This document shows positions 6,283 through 12,376 of a stretch of 12,498 bases of DNA, piece by piece. Where the stretch lies: positions 1 through 12,498 of the forward strand of contig JAJZAL010000156.1 in assembly GCA_021799405.1 (NCBI GenBank), written 5' to 3'. Within the stretch, counting starts at the first letter, position 1, and each line of letters opens with the position of its first letter. The translations under genes and the position numbers were made by a program. The notes under the pieces are model-generated. The model ran no database searches, had not been told where the DNA came from, and saw only the letters and a program-made list of their open reading frames with translations. This stretch comes from Acidobacteriota bacterium. GTDB taxonomy: Bacteria; Acidobacteriota; Terriglobia; Terriglobales; Acidobacteriaceae.

Positions 6283-7923
6283 ATGCCCCACGACACCGAT
6301 CAGCCCGGCAACGGCACTCCAGCCCCAGACGAGCCGGGCGCCACACCCGCCGCCGAGCCGTCCCCATCCGCGCCCGAGTTTGAGGATCCCATCGGAGATA
6401 TGTCAGACGGAGAGGCCCAATTCTCGCTTTCTGACCAGGTCCTGTCTGAATCTGGGGATGAAGCTGAGCCGGAAGAAGAAGCGGAAGCTGCCGAACATGG
6501 TCAGCCTCGCAAGCTCGAACGCCTGCAGAAGGTCCTCTCTCAGGCCGGCATCGCCAGCCGCCGCCACGCGGAGGAGATGATCGTCGCCGGCCGCGTCATG
6601 GTCAACGGCCAGGTCGTGACCACGCTGGGCACCAAGGCCGATCCCGTCCGCGACCACATCCGTGTCGATGGCAAGCTGCTCAGCGGCGCCGAGCATCATC
6701 GCTACTTCGTCCTGAACAAACCCAAAGGCTACGTCACCACCGTCAGCGACCCTGAAGGCCGGCCAACCGTCACGCAGTTCTTCGCCAAAATGCGCGAACG
6801 CCTCTACCCCGTCGGCCGCCTCGACTTTCAAAGTGAAGGCCTGCTGCTGATGACCAACGACGGAGAGTTGGCCAATCGCCTCACGCGCGCCGCCTCGGGC
6901 GTGGAAAAGACATACATCGTCAAAATCGCCGGCCAGCCCACCGAGGAAGAGCTTGAGCGCCTGCGCGGCGGCGTCTCCATCGAGCGTGGAGCGTCGGGTT
7001 CGCACAGGGTCCGCACTGCGCCCGCCCGCATCCGCCAAATCCGGCAGGGCGACAACCCGTGGTATGAGGTTGTGCTCATTGAAGGTCGTAACCGCGAGCT
7101 GCGCAAGATGTTCTCTACCATTGGGCACTTTGTCGAGAAGATTCGCCGCGTAGGCTACGGCCCGCTGATGCTGGATGTGGAACCGGGCAAGTTCCGCGAA
7201 TTGGCCGCTGAGGAAGTTGAAGCGCTGCGCCTCACCGCCGAAGGCAAGCTCAAGCCACGCCGCCCCAAATCCACCAATATGCTGCCGAAAGAAGCTGGCC
7301 GCCGGGCAGAGGAACTGACAGCCAGACCGCCGCAACGCGGTGGCAGGCCGCCGCGGCCAAAGACCGGTCCGCGCGGGAAAACCGAGTGGAAGCCGCGTGA
7401 ACAGCGCTTCAGCGGTGGCAGGGAACAACGCGAGCCGTTGCGCGGCCAGCGCCCCACACCGCAAGCCGGCCCGAGCCGTCAGCGCGAGGAACCCCGTTTC
7501 GGAGAACCGCCGCGCCGAACCTTCGGCCGTTACGGCCAGCGCCCCGCTTTCAAGTCGCAGGAGGAGCGCCAGAGCCGGTTTGGCAAGACGCAGGATAGAA
7601 GTGCCGGCAAAGGGCCGGGCAGAGGCTTCGGACAGCGGCCTGAGAGGCAATGGCAAGAGCGGCCGGAGCAGACTGGACGCAAAGGACCAGAGCGCAAAGG
7701 TCCGGCGCGCGAAGGATCAGAGAAAGACTGGAAGAGGCCATCGGGCCAACGGCCGGCCAGACCCGGGAGTGCTGCACCGGCATTCGGCGAAAAGCCTGCG
7801 CCGGCCGCGCGCAGCAATGCCAGAACCGGCGGCAGGCCCTTCGGCTCCCGTGGCAAGCCAAATCCCGCAAAGCATGGCAAGCCCCGCCCGGACCGGCCCC
7901 CGAATCGGCGCAAAAGGCCATGA
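6283..7923 (+). CDS. rluB: RluB/RsuA-family 23S/16S rRNA pseudouridine synthase with basic C-terminal tail
   Basis: Enzyme that isomerises a specific uridine of ribosomal RNA to pseudouridine; by family and by linkage to scpB it is most likely RluB, acting on 23S rRNA. Residues 1-75 are acidic and disordered-looking. An S4 RNA-binding domain follows (about 77-130, LQKVLSQAGIASRRHAEEMI). The catalytic block is YPVGRLDFQSEGLLLMTNDG at 175-194, with Asp181 as the expected nucleophile. GRNRELRKMF at 268-277 completes the domain. From about 325 to the end, some 220 residues are Arg/Gly/Pro/Lys-rich with recurring GQRP and KGPER-like units. The ATG at 6283 has GAAGG 8 bases upstream and is preferred to TTG at 6268. 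RsuA/RluE substrate specificity cannot be excluded from sequence alone. Confidence 0.92.
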   Translation: MPHDTDQPGNGTPAPDEPGATPAAEPSPSAPEFEDPIGDMSDGEAQFSLSDQVLSESGDEAEPEEEAEAAEHGQPRKLERLQKVLSQAGIASRRHAEEMIVAGRVMVNGQVVTTLGTKADPVRDHIRVDGKLLSGAEHHRYFVLNKPKGYVTTVSDPEGRPTVTQFFAKMRERLYPVGRLDFQSEGLLLMTNDGELANRLTRAASGVEKTYIVKIAGQPTEEELERLRGGVSIERGASGSHRVRTAPARIRQIRQGDNPWYEVVLIEGRNRELRKMFSTIGHFVEKIRRVGYGPLMLDVEPGKFRELAAEEVEALRLTAEGKLKPRRPKSTNMLPKEAGRRAEELTARPPQRGGRPPRPKTGPRGKTEWKPREQRFSGGREQREPLRGQRPTPQAGPSRQREEPRFGEPPRRTFGRYGQRPAFKSQEERQSRFGKTQDRSAGKGPGRGFGQRPERQWQERPEQTGRKGPERKGPAREGSEKDWKRPSGQRPARPGSAAPAFGEKPAPAARSNARTGGRPFGSRGKPNPAKHGKPRPDRPPNRRKRP

Positions 7924-8008
7924 CGGCGGTCGGACCTTGCCGCTCTCCCGAAGTCGATCGCGGGCCAGCGCTCCGGCACGTCGCATTTTGCCCCGGGTCC
8001 CGTGGAAC

Positions 8009-8023
8009 GCGGAGCAACTCCGC
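8009..8023 (+). terminator. Small hairpin after rluB, doubtful terminator
   Basis: GCGGAG (8009-8014) pairs perfectly with CTCCGC (8018-8023) around a 3-base CAA loop, 85 bases after the rluB stop. There is no T run behind it, so it may be an mRNA 3' end structure or a factor-dependent stop rather than an intrinsic terminator. Confidence 0.25.
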
Positions 8024-8058
8024 CTGATCTGTTCACATCCAAAGCAACAAAAGCATAG

Positions 8059-8115
8059 CATCGCCCGATCTGTATCGCATTGCACGATCAGCATCACATC
8101 GCACGATCCATGCAC
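8059..8115 (+). repeat. Three tandem 19-bp iterons
   Basis: The 12-base core CATYGCMCGATC occurs three times, at 8059-8070, 8078-8089 and 8097-8108, with exact spacing of 19 bases. The 7 bases between cores are less conserved (TGTATCG, AGCATCA, CATGCAC). Each core has at most two differences from the others. A 19-base period is nearly two helical turns, so the cores would face the same side of the DNA. No replication or partition gene is close, so a regulator-binding site or a neutral repeat is more likely than an origin. Confidence 0.7.
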
Positions 8116-8303
8116 AAAGATCGAATCGGCCAGATAGGTTCCAGTCTGGGGTAAACGGGGCTGGGGAGCACCTTTCCAGGCAAGACTTTCGTGTTGGCGG
8201 TCCGCAATTCGGGTTCACGCCCTTGGGTCCTGCATGCGCTCGTGGTTCTCCCAATCCCCTGCTTCTCCGTAAAGGCCTGTCCTGAGCCGAAGAGCAGGTG
8301 CCT

Positions 8304-8648
8304 ATGGTGGTGAAAGCACAAAGCAAGGGCCGCAGCGTGATTGGGCTGAATGTGGGCGTTGATAACGTCCGGCGCTATTTTCCTAGAACTCTCGTCACAA
8401 TCGAATTGCAGTTGGACCACTTGCAGATTGAGTGCGGGCTCGCACCCGATTTCTGGAGGAATGCGGGTAAGATTCGCGATCGCAGGCTCTGCGCATGGCT
8501 TGAGTCGAAGTACTTCAGCAAGCAGCCGCTGCGGCAGACGCCCATCTTCCTGGACTTGATTCCCTTGGGAGAGAACCTTTTTCGCCTCCAGGCTCTTCCG
8601 GCCCACAGCAATTCACGACACCGGCCAGCGCCCGCGACCGCAGCCTGA
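8304..8648 (+). CDS. Possible small orphan protein, function unknown
   Basis: A frame from ATG 8304 encodes about 114 residues. The middle part (roughly residues 12-98) looks like a real globular protein: it includes DNVRRYFPR, a stretch [19 protein letters not shown] and [11 protein letters not shown] followed by [16 protein letters not shown]. The last 16 residues are Ala/Pro/Arg-rich and look like read-through past an ancestral end. AGCAGG lies about 5 bases before the ATG; a GTG at 8298 is an alternative start. GC content is lower than in neighbouring genes. The sequence reminds me of small uncharacterised acidobacterial proteins that occur in several copies per genome, but I cannot verify this. 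It could also be a decayed copy. Confidence 0.42.
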   Translation: MVVKAQSKGRSVIGLNVGVDNVRRYFPRTLVTIELQLDHLQIECGLAPDFWRNAGKIRDRRLCAWLESKYFSKQPLRQTPIFLDLIPLGENLFRLQALPAHSNSRHRPAPATAA

Positions 8649-8760
8649 GATCGCCTGAATCCGACGTCCAACTGCACTGCCGGCAGCAGCATGGAAACTT
8701 GAGCCGGCCGCATGCGGAGAAAGCTGTCACCAAATCGGCCTTGCCGGCATCTGTACTTTC

Positions 8761-9240
8761 ATGAGCCGAGAAAAAGCTACATTTGGAGCCGGTTGTTTCT
8801 GGGGCGTGGAAGCCGCTTTCGCGGCCATTCCCGGCGTTCTCTCTACGGCCGTAGGCTACGAGGGTGGAACCCTCGACAACCCCAGCTACCGGGACGTCTG
8901 CACCGACGAGACGGGCCATGCCGAAGTCGTTGAACTCGATTTCGATCCCGCCCAGGTGAGCTACGACCAACTGCTCGACGCGTTCTTTGCGCTGCATGAT
9001 CCCACCACCCTCAACCGCCAGGGGCCGGACTGGGGCACGCAGTACCGCTCCGTCATCTACTTTCACACGCCGCAACAAGAGGCGCAGGCTCGCGCGAAGA
9101 TCAACGCGCTTACCGCCGAAGGCCGCTACAAACCCAAGCGCATCGTCACCCAGGTTGAGCCCGCGCAGGCCTTCTGGCGCGCCGAGGAATACCATCAGCG
9201 CTACCTGGAAAAACGTGGTCAGGCAAACTGCCACATTTAG
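8761..9240 (+). CDS. msrA: Peptide methionine (S)-S-oxide reductase MsrA
   Basis: Reduces the S epimer of methionine sulfoxide in oxidised proteins and free methionine, with electrons from thioredoxin. The 159-residue protein carries the catalytic motif GCFWG at residues 11-15 with Cys12 as the nucleophile. The blocks GYEGG, GHAEVVELDFDP, LHDPTTLNRQGPDWGTQYRS and EEYHQRYLEKRG are all in family order. A Cys near the C-terminus (CHI) is placed as expected for a resolving cysteine. No MsrB domain is fused. No Shine-Dalgarno sequence precedes the ATG and no earlier in-frame start exists, so the mRNA may be leaderless or poorly initiated. The gene converges on the membrane protein gene, with only 24 bases between the two stops and no clear terminator there. 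Confidence 0.96.
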   Translation: MSREKATFGAGCFWGVEAAFAAIPGVLSTAVGYEGGTLDNPSYRDVCTDETGHAEVVELDFDPAQVSYDQLLDAFFALHDPTTLNRQGPDWGTQYRSVIYFHTPQQEAQARAKINALTAEGRYKPKRIVTQVEPAQAFWRAEEYHQRYLEKRGQANCHI

Positions 9241-9264
9241 CGGAGAAGAATCAGCGAACAGCGG

Positions 9265-10086
9265 TCAGTTGCCCTGAGCCGGTGCGGAAGGGCCTGCGGC
9301 GGCAGGCGGCAATTCCGCTATGGTTTCTCCGTTGGCTGGCGCTCCCGGCTCATCCTTCCACAGGCAGGCGATCCACCATACCAGCACAGCCAGATACACC
9401 GTGCTGTTCGCGCTAAAGAGTTTCTCCTGCAATCCCATGATGTGCTGGTAGTCCGTGAGGTTGCGCGGCCGGGCATGCATTGTAATCTCACGCCACAGCA
9501 CCTCGACTGCGATTTGCGAGAGCGCCGCCACTGAAAGCCCGATCACCAATCGCTGCGTATGGCTGCGCCAGCCTGCCTTATAGCGGCGCCCGAAAAGCGC
9601 CATCATGATCCCAAGTTCAAAAACCAGCAGATCGGCCAACAAGTTGCCTTTTTGCGCTACCAACTGCATGAATCGCAGCGCACCCAGCACCGAAACTTCA
9701 CTGATCGTCTTCCACGCAGGCCATGGCCCCCACGCAATCACGATACCCAGGCTCACGGCCACCATCACAACCGCACTCACATTCCAGGCTCGCCGGGACG
9801 CGCTGTCAAAGCCCTGCCGCGCCATCTCGACCACCACCAGCACACTCACAACCGCCGTCACATCAATCAGCATGACCGCGATTGCGCTGAGCGTAATCGG
9901 CGCCATCCGCCCGAAGAGCAGCCGGCTCGTCAACAGGCGTAAGGCCGTTAGAACAATGCTGGCCGTGAACCACGGAAATCGTCGCGCGCGATCGCGTCCC
10001 AGCAACACCACCAGAAGCACCAGCAGCGCCGCAAAGGTCAGGGTCCAAAGCGCGGCTGCCGCAGTCAAAGGAAAATGGAAGTGCAT
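9265..10086 (-). CDS. Uncharacterised polytopic membrane protein
   Basis: A 273-residue protein with about seven hydrophobic segments, the first at residues 7-30 and the last near 225-245. Polar loops include YKAGWRSHTQR before the sixth segment and a HARPRNLTDYQHI loop before the last. The final 30 residues are Pro/Ala-rich and probably cytoplasmic or disordered. I see no catalytic motif, no transporter signature and no cleavable signal peptide, and I do not recognise the family. AAGG about 7 bases upstream of the ATG supports the start. It is transcribed divergently from maf and convergently with msrA, so it forms its own unit. Function cannot be assigned from sequence. Confidence 0.8.
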   Translation of the reverse strand: MHFHFPLTAAAALWTLTFAALLVLLVVLLGRDRARRFPWFTASIVLTALRLLTSRLLFGRMAPITLSAIAVMLIDVTAVVSVLVVVEMARQGFDSASRRAWNVSAVVMVAVSLGIVIAWGPWPAWKTISEVSVLGALRFMQLVAQKGNLLADLLVFELGIMMALFGRRYKAGWRSHTQRLVIGLSVAALSQIAVEVLWREITMHARPRNLTDYQHIMGLQEKLFSANSTVYLAVLVWWIACLWKDEPGAPANGETIAELPPAAAGPSAPAQGN

Positions 10087-10214
10087 GAATTACCTTATCC
10101 GGCCCGCGTCTAGATCTACCCGCAAGCCCTCCTGTCAGTCTAATCGCCAGTTTTCGGGGGCCCCATTTTTTGTTGCATTCTCCGGGTCATCAGCCGGAAA
10201 CCATCGTACGGGCC

Positions 10215-10260
10215 GCCTGCCGCGGCAGGCCCTTCGCTTCGCCACGGCAAACCGCGGCAG
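10215..10260. repeat. 16-bp perfect palindrome plus repeated CCGCGGCAG
   Basis: GCCTGCCGCGGCAGGC at 10215-10230 reads the same on both strands. The nine bases CCGCGGCAG inside it (10220-10228) recur at 10252-10260. The element sits between two divergent genes, about 40 bases before the maf start. It may be a dispersed REP-like element or a binding site for a dimeric regulator of maf. It has no loop as a central hairpin, so it is not an efficient terminator. Confidence 0.5.
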
Positions 10261-10284
10261 ATGCAGCGGGGTGCCATCATCCCC

Positions 10285-10293
10285 TGCCATAAT
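10285..10293 (+). promoter_or_regulatory. Extended -10 promoter element of maf
   Basis: TGCCATAAT is a close fit to the extended -10 consensus TGnTATAAT. It ends 6 bases before the ATG at 10300, so transcription would begin at or within a base or two of the start codon. No -35 is evident, which is usual for extended -10 promoters. Confidence 0.5.
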
Positions 10294-10299
10294 TCCAAT

Positions 10300-10920
10300 A
10301 TGCTGGTCTTAGCTTCCGCCTCACCCCGCCGCCGCGAACTCCTCACCCAGGCCGGCTACACGTTTCAGGTTCGTCCCGCGCATATTCCTGAAGATCCGTT
10401 CCCCGGCGAAGACCCGATCACCTACGTCGTCCGCCTGGCCCGCGAAAAGGCTCAGACCGTCTACCGCGAGATGAGCGCGGCCGATCCGCCGACCGAAGAT
10501 GCCGGACATCTCGCCGTTCTCGGCGCCGACACCACGGTCGCGGTAGACAATCACATCCTGGGTAAGCCCGAGGACGCCGCCGACGCCATGCGCATGTTGC
10601 GGCTGCTCTCCGGCCGCAGCCACCTCGTCCTCACCGGCGTCGCCCTGGCCACCGCCCAAGGCACTGAAGTCGCCGCCGAAGTCACAGCCGTCCGCTTCTT
10701 CACGCTCGCTGAGCGCGAGATCGCCGACTATGTCGCCTCCGGCGAGCCCATGGATAAAGCTGGAGCCTACGGCATTCAGGGTCGCGCTGCGCGCTGGATC
10801 CCCCGCATCGAGGGATGCTACTTCAACGTCGTCGGCCTGCCCCTCGCCCTTGTCTCCACTCTGCTTGACTCGGTCAACGGCCCAATCAACAGCGCATCCC
10901 ACCCATTCAAAATCGGCTGA
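10300..10920 (+). CDS. maf: Maf family nucleotide pyrophosphatase
   Basis: Maf proteins hydrolyse nucleoside triphosphates to monophosphates and pyrophosphate, removing non-canonical or excess nucleotides, and affect septum formation in some bacteria. The 206-residue protein starts MLVLASASPRRRELL, with the SxxPRR substrate-binding motif at once. LGADTTVAVD (residues 74-83) holds the conserved Asp, and GKPED follows. DKAGAYGIQG (about 152-161) is of the YhdE type, which suggests dTTP/UTP rather than m7GTP activity. The ATG at 10300 is chosen because homologues begin with this strand and an extended -10 lies directly upstream; the ATG at 10261 would add 13 unrelated residues. There is no Shine-Dalgarno sequence, so the message may be leaderless. 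Confidence 0.95.
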   Translation: MLVLASASPRRRELLTQAGYTFQVRPAHIPEDPFPGEDPITYVVRLAREKAQTVYREMSAADPPTEDAGHLAVLGADTTVAVDNHILGKPEDAADAMRMLRLLSGRSHLVLTGVALATAQGTEVAAEVTAVRFFTLAEREIADYVASGEPMDKAGAYGIQGRAARWIPRIEGCYFNVVGLPLALVSTLLDSVNGPINSASHPFKIG

Positions 10921-11050
10921 GATCAAAATCCGCTCAGGGCGCAGCGCCGCGCGCCTCTTCCAAAGACAACTCTTCCGCTCGCCGTGCGACCTTGCAGCGA
11001 ACCTTCCTAAACAGGCTGACTCTTGCCCCCTTGCAACGGAGAATCCGGTA

Positions 11051-11085
11051 GTGTCCTAACATTGCGCTGCGCGCTCTCAGGACAC
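11051..11085. repeat. Inverted repeat GTGTCCT/AGGACAC upstream of the cold-shock promoter
   Basis: Perfect 7-bp arms separated by 21 bases, with an inner GCGC/GCGC stem (11064-11067 and 11071-11074). It ends 32 bases before the extended -10 of the cold-shock gene. It could be a terminator stem without T run for upstream transcription, or an operator; nothing decides between these. Confidence 0.35.
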
Positions 11086-11116
11086 CACCCGAGAATCAAG
11101 GGGACCGTCAAATCCG

Positions 11117-11125
11117 TGTTATACT
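11117..11125 (+). promoter_or_regulatory. Extended -10 promoter element of the cold-shock gene
   Basis: TGTTATACT matches TGnTATAAT at all but one informative position. Transcription would begin near 11132, leaving a leader of about 114 bases before the ATG at 11246. I see no good -35. Confidence 0.6.
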
Positions 11126-11131
11126 GGAGGC

Positions 11132-11245
11132 AATCGTAGAATTCGATTAAGAAGTACATGCCTGTTCCGCTTACCCGCTTACTCGCAAACACTTCCACAT
11201 TGCGTTCAGCGGTAAATTTCTATCCTTCTAAGGAGCAACACTTCA
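11132..11245 (+). promoter_or_regulatory. Long 5' leader of the cold-shock mRNA
   Basis: From the predicted start to the ATG there are about 114 bases, lower in GC than the surroundings. A good Shine-Dalgarno sequence AAGGAG (11230-11235) stands about 10 bases before the start codon. Long leaders are typical of cspA-type genes, where temperature-dependent folding controls translation and stability. The leader's exact structure cannot be derived by eye. Confidence 0.4.
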
Positions 11246-11446
11246 ATGGAACAAGGCACAGTCAAGTGGTTTAACGATGCCAAGGGTTTTGGATTTTTGA
11301 GCCGTGAAAACGGCGAGGACGTCTTCGTTCATCACACCGCCATCCAGTCGAACGGTTTCCGTTCGCTGCAGGAAGGCCAGAAGGTCCAGTTCAACGTGAC
11401 CAAGGGCCCCAAGGGCTGGCAGGCAGAGAACGTGCAGGTTGTCTGA
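11246..11446 (+). CDS. Cold-shock domain protein (CspA family)
   Basis: Single cold-shock domain of 66 residues, the usual length; binds single-stranded RNA and DNA and acts as an RNA chaperone or antiterminator. The start [20 protein letters not shown] contains RNP1 (KGFGFL, residues 13-18), and RNP2 is VFVHH at 26-30. The body ends with the family pattern [14 protein letters not shown] long leader and an extended -10 precede it, and a strong hairpin follows 34 bases after the stop, so it is a one-gene unit. Most bacteria have several paralogues, so which Csp this is cannot be told; cold induction is likely but not shown by the sequence. Confidence 0.97.
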   Translation: MEQGTVKWFNDAKGFGFLSRENGEDVFVHHTAIQSNGFRSLQEGQKVQFNVTKGPKGWQAENVQVV

Positions 11447-11480
11447 GCGTCAGCCACAGACAACCGGTTCGGATTCAAGC

Positions 11481-11512
11481 AGCGAGGGACGGCGAAACTG
11501 CCGTCCCTTGCT
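11481..11512. terminator. Strong hairpin terminator between convergent genes
   Basis: AGCGAGGGACGGC (11481-11493) pairs with GCCGTCCCTTGCT (11500-11512) in a 13-bp stem with one G-U pair and a GAAACT loop. The sequence after it, TGTGTGTGG, is only moderately T-rich. It lies between the cold-shock gene and the minus-strand omega-like gene, whose 3' ends face each other, so it could serve both. Confidence 0.75.
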
Positions 11513-11539
11513 TGTGTGTGGTGAAATTTCGGCGCGGCG

Positions 11540-11764
11540 CTAGGCGGCCACCTTGAGTCCCTTGCCGCTCACCTCCGGAACCGCGGCGTGAAGACCCTTC
11601 TGCTCCGTATCGTGGTTGCCCAGATACTCCAGCACATCATTGATGGAATCCTCAAACCGGGAGCCGGTTTTGTGGGTAGCCTTTACGCCTTTGGAAACAA
11701 GCTGGCAAACTTCAAAGCGGTTGATTCCGTGCGCGAGAGCACGGTGAATTTGGTTGGAACGCAT
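11540..11764 (-). CDS. Small RNA polymerase omega-subunit-like protein
   Basis: A 74-residue protein whose centre resembles the omega (RpoZ) core. NRFEVCQLVSKGVKATHK (residues 15-32) is laid out like the omega NRFxLVxxAxxRAR helix, and SRFEDSINDVLEYL (about 35-48) corresponds to the following conserved helix. The protein is shorter than classical omega and lacks its usual acidic tail. The last 25 residues are Gly/Lys/Val-rich and not recognisable. I infer a divergent omega paralogue that could bind RNA polymerase; a standalone small protein with chance similarity remains possible. Only a weak GGGGT lies before the ATG. A TATAAT box about 100 bases upstream gives it a leader. It converges on the cold-shock gene, sharing the terminator hairpin. 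Confidence 0.6.
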   Translation of the reverse strand: MRSNQIHRALAHGINRFEVCQLVSKGVKATHKTGSRFEDSINDVLEYLGNHDTEQKGLHAAVPEVSGKGLKVAA

Positions 11765-11869
11765 CAGATACCCCGTTCAGCATGGTGATTGTTGCGTGAG
11801 GTACGGAACTCGTCTGAAGCGGATGGATTGCCGGAGCCGAGCAGTCTGGCCAAATTGTCGTATTGCTTC

Positions 11870-11875
11870 ATTATA
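11870..11875 (-). promoter_or_regulatory. Perfect -10 box for the omega-like gene
   Basis: Read on the minus strand this is TATAAT, the exact -10 consensus, about 106 bases upstream of the ATG at 11764. No good -35 is visible at 16-18 bases, so a promoter is likely but its strength is unclear. Confidence 0.45.
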
Positions 11876-11959
11876 CGCTGGAAACAGATTGGGCACCGGT
11901 CTCCTTGCGGCTTGAGGTTGTGACGATGTGGTCGGCGCTTTCGTCCGGCCTCCGTTCCC

Positions 11960-11968
11960 TGTTAACAT
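11960..11968 (+). promoter_or_regulatory. Extended -10 element for the small basic protein gene
   Basis: TGTTAACAT fits TGnTAnnnT. It lies about 62 bases before the GTG at 12031 and points away from the minus-strand TATAAT at 11870, so the two small genes appear to be divergently expressed from one 266-base region. Confidence 0.4.
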
Positions 11969-12030
11969 AGTGGTCACAATCACCCGGATCGCGGGGAACA
12001 CACAACAGATTGCAGTGAATGAGGTTACAC

Positions 12031-12186
12031 GTGGCCAACACCACCAAGATCGCCGATAAGCTGGAACGGAAGAAGCTGAAGCGCACAGCGCGCAAAAAAG
12101 CAGCCCCCAAGGCCAAGCGGACGACCCCGCGCGGCTCCCAAAAGCACAAAGTAAGGAAGATGGTCCGCGGCCAGAGCAAGCGGTAA
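12031..12186 (+). CDS. Small, strongly basic protein of 51 residues
   Basis: A GTG start with GAGG 6 bases upstream opens a 51-codon frame ending at TAA. It begins MANTTKIADKLERKKLKRTA and ends MVRGQSKR. Lys and Arg make up 21 of 51 residues against two acidic ones, spread along the whole length, so it very probably binds nucleic acid. It has no zinc finger, no Cys and no hydrophobic core. An ATG at 12019 in the same frame would add four residues but lacks a good ribosome binding site. Codon choice is consistent with a real gene. It could be a histone-like or ribosome-associated protein; I do not recognise a named family. It is too small for many gene finders. Confidence 0.65.
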   Translation: MANTTKIADKLERKKLKRTARKKAAPKAKRTTPRGSQKHKVRKMVRGQSKR

Positions 12187-12189
12187 AGA

Positions 12190-12289
12190 CAGCTCACAGC
12201 TTTCAGCTCTCAGCTTTCAGTTTCATCTTGCGTAGACGAGAACCCTCGCCACGCTGCAAGTGGCTGACGGCTGAAAGCTGATAGCTGAA
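12190..12289. repeat. Inverted pair of heptanucleotide tandem repeats
   Basis: The left arm (12190-12224) is five 7-base units: CAGCTCA, CAGCTTT, CAGCTCT, CAGCTTT and CAGTTTC. The right arm (12262-12289) is four units of the opposite orientation: GGCTGAC, GGCTGAA, AGCTGAT and AGCTGAA. Bases 12201-12220 match the reverse complement of 12271-12290 at 19 of 20 positions. The 50-base spacer holds shorter stems (CTTGC with GCAAG, CGAG with CTCG), so the whole could fold into one long hairpin. It starts 3 bases after the basic protein gene and may end its transcript, although no T run follows. It looks like a dispersed repeat family. Confidence 0.75.
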
Positions 12290-12376
12290 AATCACCCTTC
12301 CCCTGAGCAGCAGCCTATATCCTGACAGAAAAGCCCCCTGGCAGAAGATTCGCCACCCGGGACGAGGAGCATTGCC

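Larger units (their letters stand above)
7924..8303 (+). other. Non-coding stretch downstream of rluB
   Basis: About 380 bases without a supportable gene. It contains a small GC hairpin at 8009-8023 and three 19-bp iterons at 8059-8115. From 8116 to 8303 I see only unremarkable sequence with stop codons and no promoter I would defend. Open frames that cross it on either strand have no recognisable protein pattern. Confidence 0.6.
10921..11245 (+). other. 325-bp region between maf and the cold-shock gene
   Basis: No gene is supported here. Just after maf a GC-rich stem (GGCGC at 10938-10942 with GCGCC at 10951-10955) followed by TCTTCC may be a poor terminator. GTGTCCT (11051-11057) and AGGACAC (11079-11085) form a 7-bp inverted repeat enclosing a smaller GCGC stem. 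A strong extended -10 element lies at 11117-11125, and the rest is the cold-shock leader. Confidence 0.6.

Noticed and set aside
6403..7656. Minus-strand open frame of 417 codons opposite rluB
   Set aside because: It lies fully opposite a clear pseudouridine synthase and its translation has no family pattern.
8059..8115. Iterons as a CRISPR array or replication origin
   Set aside because: Units are only 19 bases, spacers are 7 bases, and there are no cas, rep or dnaA-type genes nearby.
8515..9234. Minus-strand open frame covering msrA
   Set aside because: msrA on the + strand has every family motif; the antisense product has none.
10155..10171. GGGGCCCC followed by six T as a terminator
   Set aside because: The palindrome has no loop, and the site lies between divergent gene starts where no terminator is expected.
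11588..11788. Plus-strand 66-codon frame opposite the omega-like gene
   Set aside because: It has no ribosome binding site and no family pattern, whereas the minus strand matches the omega core.
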